From Martinezella tropici (GTDB taxonomy: Bacteria; Pseudomonadota; Alphaproteobacteria; Rhizobiales; Rhizobiaceae), in the NCBI RefSeq assembly GCF_003287875.1, contig NZ_QMKK01000058.1:22323-86322 (forward strand): a stretch of 64,000 nt of DNA. Direction: 5' to 3'. Below the pieces are notes generated by a model. It was not told the origin of the DNA. It saw nothing but the letters and a program-made list of their open reading frames with translations, and did no database searches. A program made the translations under genes and the position numbers. Positions 1 through 9,100 of this stretch are shown piece after piece (position 1 is the stretch's first letter; the number at the start of each line of letters is the position of its first letter).

Positions 1-1
1 T

Positions 2-514
2 CTGACGGAAGCCATGGGCATCGCGACGACAAGCCTCTATGCGGCGTTCGGCTCGAAGGACGAGCTCTATGCGGAAGCACTGAGGTACTACGCTTCTTAC
101 TACGAACATCTGGTCTGGGGACGTTTCCGTGATGCGACCACGGCACGCGAGGCGGTGAAAGCGTACCTTCATGACTCGGCCGCCGCCATGACCGGTTCAG
201 ACTGCGACCTGCCTCACGGTTGTCTGGCGACCCTCGGCACGGTCGGCAGCGATGGACACGAGGAACTTGCCGAGCTGATGCGCTCGACACGGGGGCTAGC
301 TTTCGATGTGCTCGCGTCGCGTCTGAAAAAGGCGGTCGACGAAGGAGAGCTTCCCCCGGCCCTCGATATCGCCATGGTCTGCAGGTTTCTCCAGACCGTT
401 CAGAGCGGGATGGCAATCCGCGCCCGTGACGGAGCGGAAAGAGCCGAGCTCCAAAGCGTGGCCGAGATCGCCATGGCCGGCTGGGACGGCTTTGTCTCAA
501 AAGCTGCGGATTGA
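2..514 (+). CDS. TetR/AcrR-family transcriptional regulator, 5' end outside window
   Basis: C-terminal part of a TetR-type repressor. The reading frame is already open at base 2 (LTEAMGIATTSLYAAFGSKD), which is the recognition-helix region of a TetR HTH: the Tyr-x-x-Phe-Gly-Ser-Lys-Asp-Glu-Leu pattern closes the DNA-binding domain. About 25-30 N-terminal residues therefore lie upstream of the window. The remaining 140 residues form the helical ligand-binding domain, with the GCL segment (PHGCLATLGT) common in the YcdC/AefR-like group. The ligand is unknown. The regulated neighbour probably lies to the left, since the genes to the right are not obviously connected. The family call is secure; any function beyond repressor is not supported. 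Confidence 0.85.
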   Translation: MTEAMGIATTSLYAAFGSKDELYAEALRYYASYYEHLVWGRFRDATTAREAVKAYLHDSAAAMTGSDCDLPHGCLATLGTVGSDGHEELAELMRSTRGLAFDVLASRLKKAVDEGELPPALDIAMVCRFLQTVQSGMAIRARDGAERAELQSVAEIAMAGWDGFVSKAAD

Positions 515-616
515 CCCGTTTTTGAAGTCAACCCCTGGAATTGCTACGGGGCTCAGAAATACCGTTTCCGGAACATTCCACCTGACGGGACGTTGAGCGC
601 GACAAGGAGAAAGCTC

Positions 617-868
617 ATGGCTCAATGGTGGAGTAAGCCCGTCATAGTCGAAACTCGGAAGACGGGAGACCGTTTGACAATCTCCAGCGCGGAGCGCGCG
701 GCGGAATTCATGCTCAACGAGTGGCCGACGCTCGAAGATGGTCAAGCCTATCACGCTGCGATGAAAGCACTTATGGCGGTTCAGCAGGGAAAAATTGAAG
801 AAAACGAAGCCAGAGAGGCATTTCTTGCAGCGCTGAAGGAAGGCGACATATATATTTTCGAGGAGTGA
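617..868 (+). CDS. DUF982 domain protein
   Basis: Small acidic protein of 83 residues (MAQWWSKPVIVET...) with the features of DUF982, a family expanded in rhizobia and of unknown function. An aromatic-rich start is followed by a predicted beta strand (RLTISSAERAAEFMLNEWP) and two helices (YHAAMKALMAVQQG and REAFLAALKEG). I chose the ATG at 617 over the in-frame upstream ATG at 593 because an AAGGAGA ribosome-binding site lies at 604-610. It is a single gene with no operon partner: the TetR gene ends 100 bases before it and the next gene is convergent. Confidence 0.72.
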   Translation: MAQWWSKPVIVETRKTGDRLTISSAERAAEFMLNEWPTLEDGQAYHAAMKALMAVQQGKIEENEAREAFLAALKEGDIYIFEE

Positions 869-1172
869 GGTCATACCATCCTCATAGTTTGTCGATACTC
901 TGCATCCGGATACTCATCAACGGATATGCTGGGCCGCGGGAATTCCGTTCCGATTGTGGAGCGCGGATATCCGCCGGTGAAACCGGCCATCTCGCAGTGC
1001 GTTCAGATTTCGGCACCTTGAAGCTCAATAACCTGGGAAACCTGGCGACTATAATCCGAAGGGAATGTGATGACGTCGCAATAGAGGTTACCTCGGTGAA
1101 AGTTGCCGATAGTCACTGCCTTTGCATGGTTGCTAAGGGCCTTCGAGTGTTCCGTTGTTGGATGGATCGCTC
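869..1172. other. Intergenic stretch without a supported gene
   Basis: About 300 bases between the DUF982 gene and the convergent SDR gene. An open frame on the plus strand (865-1176) exists, but it has no ribosome-binding site, no recognisable domain and a composition unlike its neighbours. No terminator hairpin was found. Confidence 0.5.
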
Positions 1173-1886
1173 CTAACGCATGAACAAGCCACCGCTGCAG
1201 ACAACTGTCTCGCCGGTGACAAATTGCGCACCTCGACCCTCAACGAGCCAAAAGATAAGATCGGCGATCTCGGACGGAGACGCGACCCGTCCAAGCGGAA
1301 CCTGCCCGGCGGCTTCCTCCAAACGGCCACCAAGTCCTCTTACCCCCTCAGTGTCAACCGGACCGGGCGCAACCGCGTTCACGCGAATCCGCCTGGGTGC
1401 CAGATCAGCCGCCATGCTCCGCGTTAGGCTGACGATCGCTGCCTTGGTTGCGGCGTAAAGCAGCTGATCAGGGCGCGGGACAAAGGCGTTGATGGATGAA
1501 AGATTAACAATAAGACCGCCATCGGTCATACTGCGGCTCACCAATTGGCTTAAGAGCAGCGTCCCTAGGACGTTCACGTCGAATACCTGCCGGTACTGCT
1601 CAATTTGAAAGTCACTTAAAGATGTAGGGGGAAAGACCCCTGCCGCGTTGATCACCGCTGCGGCGGGGGATGGGAGGCGATCCAACTCCGCTTGAAGCGC
1701 GATTGGGTCTGTGACGTCCGCAACAAGCGGTATCGCTCTTTCGTTCTGCGCGAGGGCGGTCCGAACTGTTTCGTCTTGATCAAGCGCTCCGACCTGCCAA
1801 CCTTGTGCAACGAAGATTTCGACGCACGCACGGCCTATTCCTCTTGCTGCGCCCGAAACGATTGCGAGAGGTCTTTCGTCGTTCAT
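1173..1886 (-). CDS. SDR-family NAD(P)-dependent oxidoreductase
   Basis: Classical short-chain dehydrogenase of 237 residues. It shows the TGxxxGxG-type cofactor motif with Ser replacing Thr (VSGAARGIG), the NAAG motif (INAAGVF), the catalytic Ser (VNLSSINAF) and the YxxxK pair (YAATKAA), followed by the NAVAPGPVDT segment and the C-terminal signature near TGETVVCSGG. Asp in the strand-2 position (ALDQDE) suggests NAD(H) preference. I use the ATG at 1886, preceded by GGAAGGA, rather than the GTG at 1910. The substrate cannot be deduced. A remnant of an epoxide hydrolase begins about 160 bases upstream on the opposite strand, so the pair may once have formed a divergent catabolic unit. Confidence 0.88.
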   Translation of the reverse strand: MNDERPLAIVSGAARGIGRACVEIFVAQGWQVGALDQDETVRTALAQNERAIPLVADVTDPIALQAELDRLPSPAAAVINAAGVFPPTSLSDFQIEQYRQVFDVNVLGTLLLSQLVSRSMTDGGLIVNLSSINAFVPRPDQLLYAATKAAIVSLTRSMAADLAPRRIRVNAVAPGPVDTEGVRGLGGRLEEAAGQVPLGRVASPSEIADLIFWLVEGRGAQFVTGETVVCSGGLFMR

Positions 1887-2044
1887 TTTGTCCTTCCGAA
1901 TCAACCGCACCGGCGCTCGTTGAGCGGCGCACTTCGAGGCCCCATTCCTTCATTCGTGAACCGATGTCTGTGAAACAAATCGTGCGGCAATGTGTTCCGG
2001 TGGTATGCGAATTTTTGGAAACCTGGAGACTTCGGGATTGCGTG

Positions 2045-2167
2045 ATGTCGGACAAAAATTTCCACGTGCGCTGGGATTCCGCCGCACTAGCCTCATTGCG
2101 GGCACGCATTCAAAGCTTCGAATGGCCGCGCGAGATTGCCGATAGCGGCTGGCGCTATGGCTTATAA
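2045..2167 (+). pseudogene. Remnant: N-terminal piece of an epoxide hydrolase-like alpha/beta hydrolase
   Basis: A 40-codon open stretch reads MSDKNFHVRWDSAALASLRA... and ends SFEWPREIADSGWRYGL before a TAA at 2165. The pattern 'L..L+.RI...+WP.EI..SGW.YG' is the hallmark of the epoxide hydrolase N-terminal (EHN) domain, which normally continues for about 350 residues. Here it stops right after the WRYG motif, and nothing of the catalytic alpha/beta domain follows. I infer a decayed gene with most of its body deleted. Confidence is limited by the short length of the match. Confidence 0.5.
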
Positions 2168-2276
2168 TATCTACGCATCGTAGGTGTCGCGTGATCTCTC
2201 CGTGGCAAGCTTACGCACTGGCACGAAGTTCCGCTGGAAAACTGCAGGGTAGGCTAAGGGACGCCAGAATTCCCGC

Positions 2277-2759
2277 CTAGAGGGCGGCTCTCAGTCTGAC
2301 GCGCTCCTCAGCTGACAGGCGACTTGCCACAGCAATCAAGAGATTAGCCAAAACATGATCGTCTGCCGATCGATTGTTTTGGCTTTGGTAGAAATCGCTG
2401 GTTACGCTGATCCGACAAGCTGTACTCGGCGATTTGCCGTAGCCGGCAAGAAATGTAGTGAGCGCTTCCGTTAACTCTTGATTAAGATGATCGGCATGGG
2501 GCACGGAGGTGAACCAGGATTGTAGCTGCTTCTCCGCTCGACGCCCATCGCGTCTATCGTCGTATTTCTTCGCGGTCATATCCTTATAGGCACAGAACTT
2601 CATCGGCGCGAAGAGCCACTTGCCATCTTCGGTTTGGAGAGCATACCAAGCGCGAGCATATGCCAGGCGACGCCGGAGGTCAGCGCTGCTGTCTAGCTCT
2701 GCCTTGAACCGCTCAATATTTTGAAGCACATGAGAAAGTGTCGGTGCGATCACGGACAT
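2277..2759 (-). CDS. Hypothetical protein, 160 residues
   Basis: I do not recognise this family. The protein is soluble and helical, rich in Arg and Ala, with no signal peptide or membrane segment. It contains a central stretch with aromatic and Lys/Asp residues (KWLFAPMKFCAYKDMTAKKYDD) and ends in a short amphipathic helix (LSAEERVRLRAAL). The start at 2759 has a strong AAGGGGAG ribosome-binding site, and the codon usage is normal, so I take it as a real gene. It stands alone, divergent from ndvB with a 346-base gap. The middle segment 'W.F.P.KF..Y..M....Y' could belong to a nucleic-acid or nuclease-associated protein, but that is a guess. Confidence 0.6.
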   Translation of the reverse strand: MSVIAPTLSHVLQNIERFKAELDSSADLRRRLAYARAWYALQTEDGKWLFAPMKFCAYKDMTAKKYDDRRDGRRAEKQLQSWFTSVPHADHLNQELTEALTTFLAGYGKSPSTACRISVTSDFYQSQNNRSADDHVLANLLIAVASRLSAEERVRLRAAL

Positions 2760-3105
2760 TTAAGCTCCCCTTCTGGTAGTTCATTCCTGTGTGAATTTGT
2801 TGGATCAAATACGCCGTTAGATCGTGTGTCAATATTTCAGGAATTAGATGATTTTGTTTTGCCTCTAAGGAGCTTTGCAGGAAAGCTCGGCCACGACGGC
2901 CGATTGCTTCAAGACGGCAACTCCGACTGCCGCCAAGTTTGCCAGCCCAGACAATTAATCCTGCGTTCAGGGTGGTGCGGCTAGTTAAGCGGCAATCATT
3001 GCCCCAGTTGCCGTCAACGGGGTGTTGCAACGAAGATCTCAGGCTCCGGGTTCTCGTTTCTGGAACTCTGCGTTCGAGAAACGACGAGACAAAAGCGAAA
3101 GACAC
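2760..3105. other. Divergent intergenic region upstream of ndvB
   Basis: This gap should hold promoters for the minus-strand hypothetical gene and for ndvB. Only the AAGGGGAG site next to 2759 is clear. The ndvB side lacks a strong ribosome-binding site (AAAAGCGAAAGACAC precedes the ATG). No long inverted repeat was found. Confidence 0.5.
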
Positions 3106-6100
3106 ATGTCATCTAAAGATACTGTCAACGATTCTGCTCCAACTCCTCAGATGGCTCATTCGGATCGCGAATTCGGAATTCGCGCCGCTCTTTTGTCCAA
3201 CGATCAGCTGAGAGCGATGGCAGCAAAGTTTGCGGAAACTCGCACGCTTGATCTCCTTAAATTCAATGGCTTCGATTTCTATCTCCGGCATAAGGAGAAC
3301 GAAAACGAAATCCTGCGGGTCTATCGCGCTGCAGCTGCGGATGTCGATGCTGGCGAAAGCATCACGCCGGCTGCCGAATGGCTACTCGACAACCACTACA
3401 TCGTCGAAGAGGCAATCCAGGAAGTTCGCCGCGATTTTCCGAAGAAGTTCTATCGCGAACTGCGCAAGATCAATCTCGACGGCACGGAGGTGCCGCGCAC
3501 CCTCGCGCTCGCCTGGCTCTACATGGCGCATGCGCACAGCAATATCAGCAATGCCGGCATGACCGCGGTGACCGAAGGGTTCCAGGACCGCGAAACCTTG
3601 CGGATCGGCGAACTCTGGGCGCTTCCTTCGCTGGTGCGCTACGTGTTGATCGACAATCTTCGCCGGGTGGCATCGCAGATCGATAAGAGCCGCGAAATGC
3701 GCGCGGCTGCCAACACGGCGGCCACCGAGGTAATTTCGCTCGGTGACGCCGGCGCAGCGCAACATCTGGAAACGCTGGCCGCCAATCTCGACGACACGAC
3801 CTTCGTCACGCAGCTGCATTATCGTCTTCGCAATGCGCTGGAACCAACCGAAGCTGCGCTGAACTGGCTGGAGGCAAAGCTTTCCGCCAAGGGAACGGAT
3901 GCAGAAGCCGTCATGTCGGCCGAGCAGATCCGTCTCGGCGCGGCCAATGCGCTGATGGGCAGCATTATCAAGAGCCTGCGCGAGATCAACGACACCGACT
4001 GGTCGGAGTGGGTCGAAGAGGTCAGCACCATCGACAAGCTCCTCTGGCAGCAGACGGATTATGCAGAGCTCGATGCCGGATCTCGCAACAGCTACCGCCG
4101 CCAGATCGAAAAGCTTGCAAAGCGCTCCGACAAGACAGAAATGGATATCGCCGAGGCCGCCGTGCGGCTGACCGACCGTGCAAAAAATGAAAGCAGGGAC
4201 GGATCTGCGAGCAATATCGGCTACTATTTCGTCGGCAACGGGCGCCCGGCACTCGAGGCGGAGATCGGCTTCCGGCCGACGCTCAGCCTGCGGTTCATGC
4301 GGATGGTCCGCAAGCTGAACTGGCTCTCGATCGCCATCCCGGTGCTCCTGTTGACATTGCTGGCGCTCGTCTTGGTCGAATGGGCATTCGTCGACGCGGG
4401 AATGCCGCTGTTTGCGACGATCGTTCTGCTGTTGATGTTCGCGCTCCCGGCATCCGAGGGCGCGACCGGCCTCTTCAATTTCTTTGCCACATTCTTCATC
4501 ACGCCGGATCGTCTCGTCGGCTATGAATTCAAGAAGGGCTTGCCGGCCGACGCCCGCACCCTCGTCACCATTCCTTCCCTGATCGGCAGGCGCGAGCACG
4601 TGGATGAGCTCGTCCGCAATCTTGAGGTACATTACCTTGCCAATGCCCGCGGTGAGATCTACTACGCACTCCTGACCGACTGGCCGGATGCTGAGGAAGA
4701 AGAGACCACCCGCGATCTCGACGTTCTCGATTATGCACGCAGCAAGATCGCCGAATTGGAATCACGTTATTCGGAAGAGGGCAAGCAGCGCTTCTATCTC
4801 CTGCATCGCCGCCGACAGTATAACGCGGCCGAAGGCGTCTGGATGGGTTGGGAGCGCAAGCGCGGCAAGCTGCACGAGCTCAATATGCTGTTGCGCGGCA
4901 GCCAAGACACGAGTTTTATTGCGGGCTTCGATCTCGTGCCGGCCGACGTCAAATACGTCATGACGCTGGACAGCGATACGCGCGTTGTTCGCGATACCGT
5001 CGTCAAACTCGTCGGCAAGATGCATCATCCGATCAACCGCCCGGTTTTCGACCACAAGAAGCAGCGCGTCGTCGATGGCTATGGCGTGCTGCAGCCGCGC
5101 GTGACGCCGTCGCTGACGACGGGCAAGGACGCATCGACCTTCCAGCGCGTCTTCTCGGTCAATCGCGGTCTCGACCCTTACGTCTTTGCGGTTTCCGACG
5201 TCTATCAGGACATCACCGGCGAGGGTACCTTTACCGGCAAGGGCCTTTATCATGTCGACGCCTTCGAGGCCTCGCTGAAGGGGCGGATCAGCGAGAACTC
5301 GATATTGAGCCACGACCTGCTCGAAGGCTCGATGGCGCGATGCGGTCTGGTGACGGACTGCGAACTGGTTGAGGATTTCCCCATCCGCTACGAAGTGGAG
5401 GTCTCGCGTCAGCATCGCTGGGCACGCGGCGACTGGCAGCTTATTCCGTACATTTTCGACGAGCGCCGTGGCATTACCGCGCTCGGCTGCTGGAAGATGC
5501 TCGACAATTTGCGTCGCTCGCTGACGCCGATCGCCTGGTTCTTCGCTTCCGTGCTCGGTTGGTACTGGATGGATCCTTTCGGCGCGCTTATCTGGCAGAT
5601 CCTGCTGATCTTCAGCCTGTTCGTTGCCCCGACATTGTCGCTGATCAATGGCATCATCCCGCGAACCAGCGACATCATCCTGCGGGCGCATCTCCATACC
5701 GTCTGGAAAGATATTGAGAATGCCAATGCCCAGGTGGCGCTGCGCATCATCTTCATCGCCGACATCGCCTGCGTCATGGCTGATGCGATCGGCCGCTCGC
5801 TCTACCGCATGTTCGTCAGCCGCAGGCTGATGTTGCAATGGCGCACCGCCGCAAGTGCGCAGGCCATGGCTCAGAAGACGATCCTCGGCCATTACAAGGT
5901 CATGTGGCGTGCCCCCCTCCTGGCCATTCTGGCACTAGTCTTCGCCGCCTCTTCCGGCGACATCGCGTGGCTGGTCGGGCTTCCTTTCGTGTTTCTCTGG
6001 GTGCTGTCGCCAGCCATCGCCTGGCTGGTCAGCCAGACGGCGGAAACCGAGGATCGGCTTGTTGTGCCCGACCACGTCCGCAACGAATTGCGCAAGATCG

Positions 6101-9100
6101 CGAGACGTACCTGGCGCTATTTCGACCACTTCGTCGTTCCCGATCAGCACTTCCTGCCGCCCGACAACGTTCAGCAGACGCCGCATGCCGTCGTCGCCAT
6201 GCGTACGTCGCCGACCAATATCGGAGTCTATCTGCTGTCGGTCATCTCGGCGCGTCGTTTCGGCTGGATTTCGTTCGAGGACGCAGTCAAGCGCATTGAG
6301 CAGACGATCGAGACAGTCGAAAAGCTGGAAAAATATAAAGGTCACCTCTTCAACTGGTATCATACCGACACGTTGAAGCCGCTGGGCCGCAAATATGTAT
6401 CCTCGGTCGATAGCGGAAATTTTGCCGGCCATCTGATTGCCGTTTCATCCGCATGCCGCATCTGGGCTCAGTCTCCCCTTGCCCATATCCACACCGATCT
6501 CGATGGCATCGGCGATGTCGCGGCAATTCTGCGCGAGGTGCTTTCGGAGCTTGATGACGATACGCGGTCGAACCGATCCCTCCATGACCGGCTCGACGGC
6601 CGTATCGCCGAGCTCGAAGCGGCGGTCGCGACCGGTAAACGCGAGAAGGAATTCTCCTCAGGCCTTATCGAACGATTTGCCGGGCAGGCTCGGGAAATCC
6701 GCGAACTTGCCGGAAGCCTTGACAGGGAAGTCAAGACCACGCGGAGCGAGGAAGTCGTCCATTGGGCGGAGAAGCTGGTCGAAACCTGCGAACTTCATCA
6801 GGTCGACAAGGCTTTCGATCCCACACAGGCACCTGATATCAGCGAAAGGCTGATCCGGATCGGCAATCGCGCCCGTGAAATCGCCTTCGATATGGATTTC
6901 AGCTTCCTCTATCGACCGGAACGCCGGCTGCTGTCGATCGGCTTCCGTGTCGAGACGGAAGAAGTAGATGCCGCCTGCTACGATCTGCTCGCTTCGGAAG
7001 CGCGTCTGACGAGCCTCTTCTCGGTCGCCAAGGGTGATCTGCCGACCGAGCACTGGTACAAGCTCGGCCGCCATGTCGTGCCTGTCGGCACGCGCGGTGC
7101 GCTGGTCTCCTGGTCCGGCTCGATGTTCGAATATCTGATGCCGCCTCTCGTCATGCAGGAGCGTAGCGGCGGGATTCTCAACCAGACCAACAATCTGATC
7201 GTTCTCGAGCAGATGAACTATGCTCGCAAGCTTGGCACGCCATGGGGTATCTCGGAAGCGGCCTTCAACGCCCGCGATCATCAGATGAACTATCAGTACA
7301 GCAACTTCGGGGTGCCGACGCTCGGTCTGAAACGCGGTCTCGGACAGAACGCCGTCATCGCACCTTACGCCTCGTTGCTGGCCAGCCAGTACAACCCGGT
7401 CGCAGCCCTCGAAAACCTCGAGCGGTTGCGGGCCGTCGGTGCACTCGGCATGTATGGTTTCCATGACGCCGTCGATTTTACGGCAAGCCGCGTGCCCGAA
7501 GGGAAGCAATGCGCGGTGGTCTATAATTACTATGCGCACCACCACGGCATGTCGATTGCCGCGGTTGCCAACGTGGCTTTCGACGGCCTGCTGCGCGAGC
7601 TGTTCCATGCGGATCCGATAATCGAGGCAGCCGAATTGCTGCTGCAGGAAAAGGCGCCGCGTGACATCCCCGTCATGGCCTCGAAGCACGAAACCGATGC
7701 GCCCGCGACCATCCAGGGCGACCTGATGCGTCCGGAAGTGCGGCGCCTGGAAGATCCGGCGTCACGGGAGCGCGAGTTGCTGCTGTTGTCGAACGGCCGT
7801 TACTCGACCATGCTGACGGCGACCGGCTCCGGCTACAGCCGCTGGAAAAATCTCTCCGTCAACCGCTGGCGTGCCGATCCGACCGAGGATCGATGGGGCT
7901 CGTTCATCTTCATGCGCGATACGGCATCGAACGAGTGGTGGTCTGCAACGGCGGAGCCGCGCTCGATAGCCAACGAGCATGTTCGGGTGAGCTTCAGCGA
8001 CGACAAGGCGGAGTTCATCAAAACTGTCGGTGAGCTGACAAGTGGAATGGAAGTCTTCGTCGCAAGCAATTACGATGCGGAAGGCCGCCGCCTGACGATC
8101 AGCAATACTGGCACGGAAGATCGGGTCATCGAAGTGACCTCGTACATGGAGCCTGTCGCCACTCTCGATGCCGTCGATACGGGTCACCCCGTCTTTGCCC
8201 GCATGTTCCTGAAAACCGAGGTTGCCGCGAAAGGTGATGCGATCTTCGTCGAGCGCCAAAAGCGCGGCGTGACGGATCCCGAAGTCGCCATCGCCCATCT
8301 GATCGTCGATACGTCCGGCGAAGATTTGCCGACTTACCATGAGACGGACCGCATGCGCTTTCTTGGACGGGGTCGTACTCTGACGGAAGCTGCGGCCTTC
8401 GATGCCGGTGCGGAACTTTCCAATAGCAGTGGCTTCACGATGGATACCTGCCTGTCGCTGCGTCGGACGCTTCGCGTGCCGGCCGGGGAAGAGGTCAGCG
8501 TAACCTTCTGGACCATTGCCGCGGCCGAACGCGCCGAACTCGAAGCAGCCGTCGAGCACTATCGCCGGCCGGAAAGCTTTGCCCAGGGTCTCGTTCAGGC
8601 CTGGACGAGAACGCAGAGCCAGTTGCGCCAGATCGGCGTCAATTCGAAGGAGGCTGCCGCCTATCAGCGCTTTGCCCGCTACATCATCTATCCCGACATG
8701 GCACTGCGCGCCGACAATAAGACAGTTCGCGAAGGCCTGAAATCGCAGTCCGTCCTTTGGGGAGCGACTCTCTCCGGCGATGCACCATTGATGACCTTGC
8801 GCATTACCGACGAGCTCGGCACGGATCTCGTCAAGGAATTGCTGCGTGCGCAGGGCCTCTTGCAATCGCGCGGGGTCGAGGTCGATCTCGTCATCTTCAA
8901 CGAACGCTCCGGTGAGGCGGCTGCCGAAATGCAGCGCACCATCGACCAGCTCTGTGACGCGGCGCGTCACGCCAGCGAGGTCGCCGGCATCCAGCGCAAT
9001 ATCTACGTCCTGCGCAAGGATCTGACGTCTCCTGAAGCCTATGATGCCATCATAGCCGCCTCGCGCGTCGTGTTGCGTGGTCGCGATGGCAGTCTCGTCG

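Noticed and set aside
865..1176. Plus-strand frame of 103 codons after the DUF982 gene
   Set aside because: No ribosome-binding site, no domain, mixed composition, and its 3' end overlaps the SDR gene.
3382..4632. Long minus-strand open frame of 416 codons inside ndvB
   Set aside because: Shadow of the GC-rich ndvB coding frame; no start signal or domain. The same applies to minus-strand frames at 4762-5892, 6658-7689, 7762-9405 and 9520-10461.
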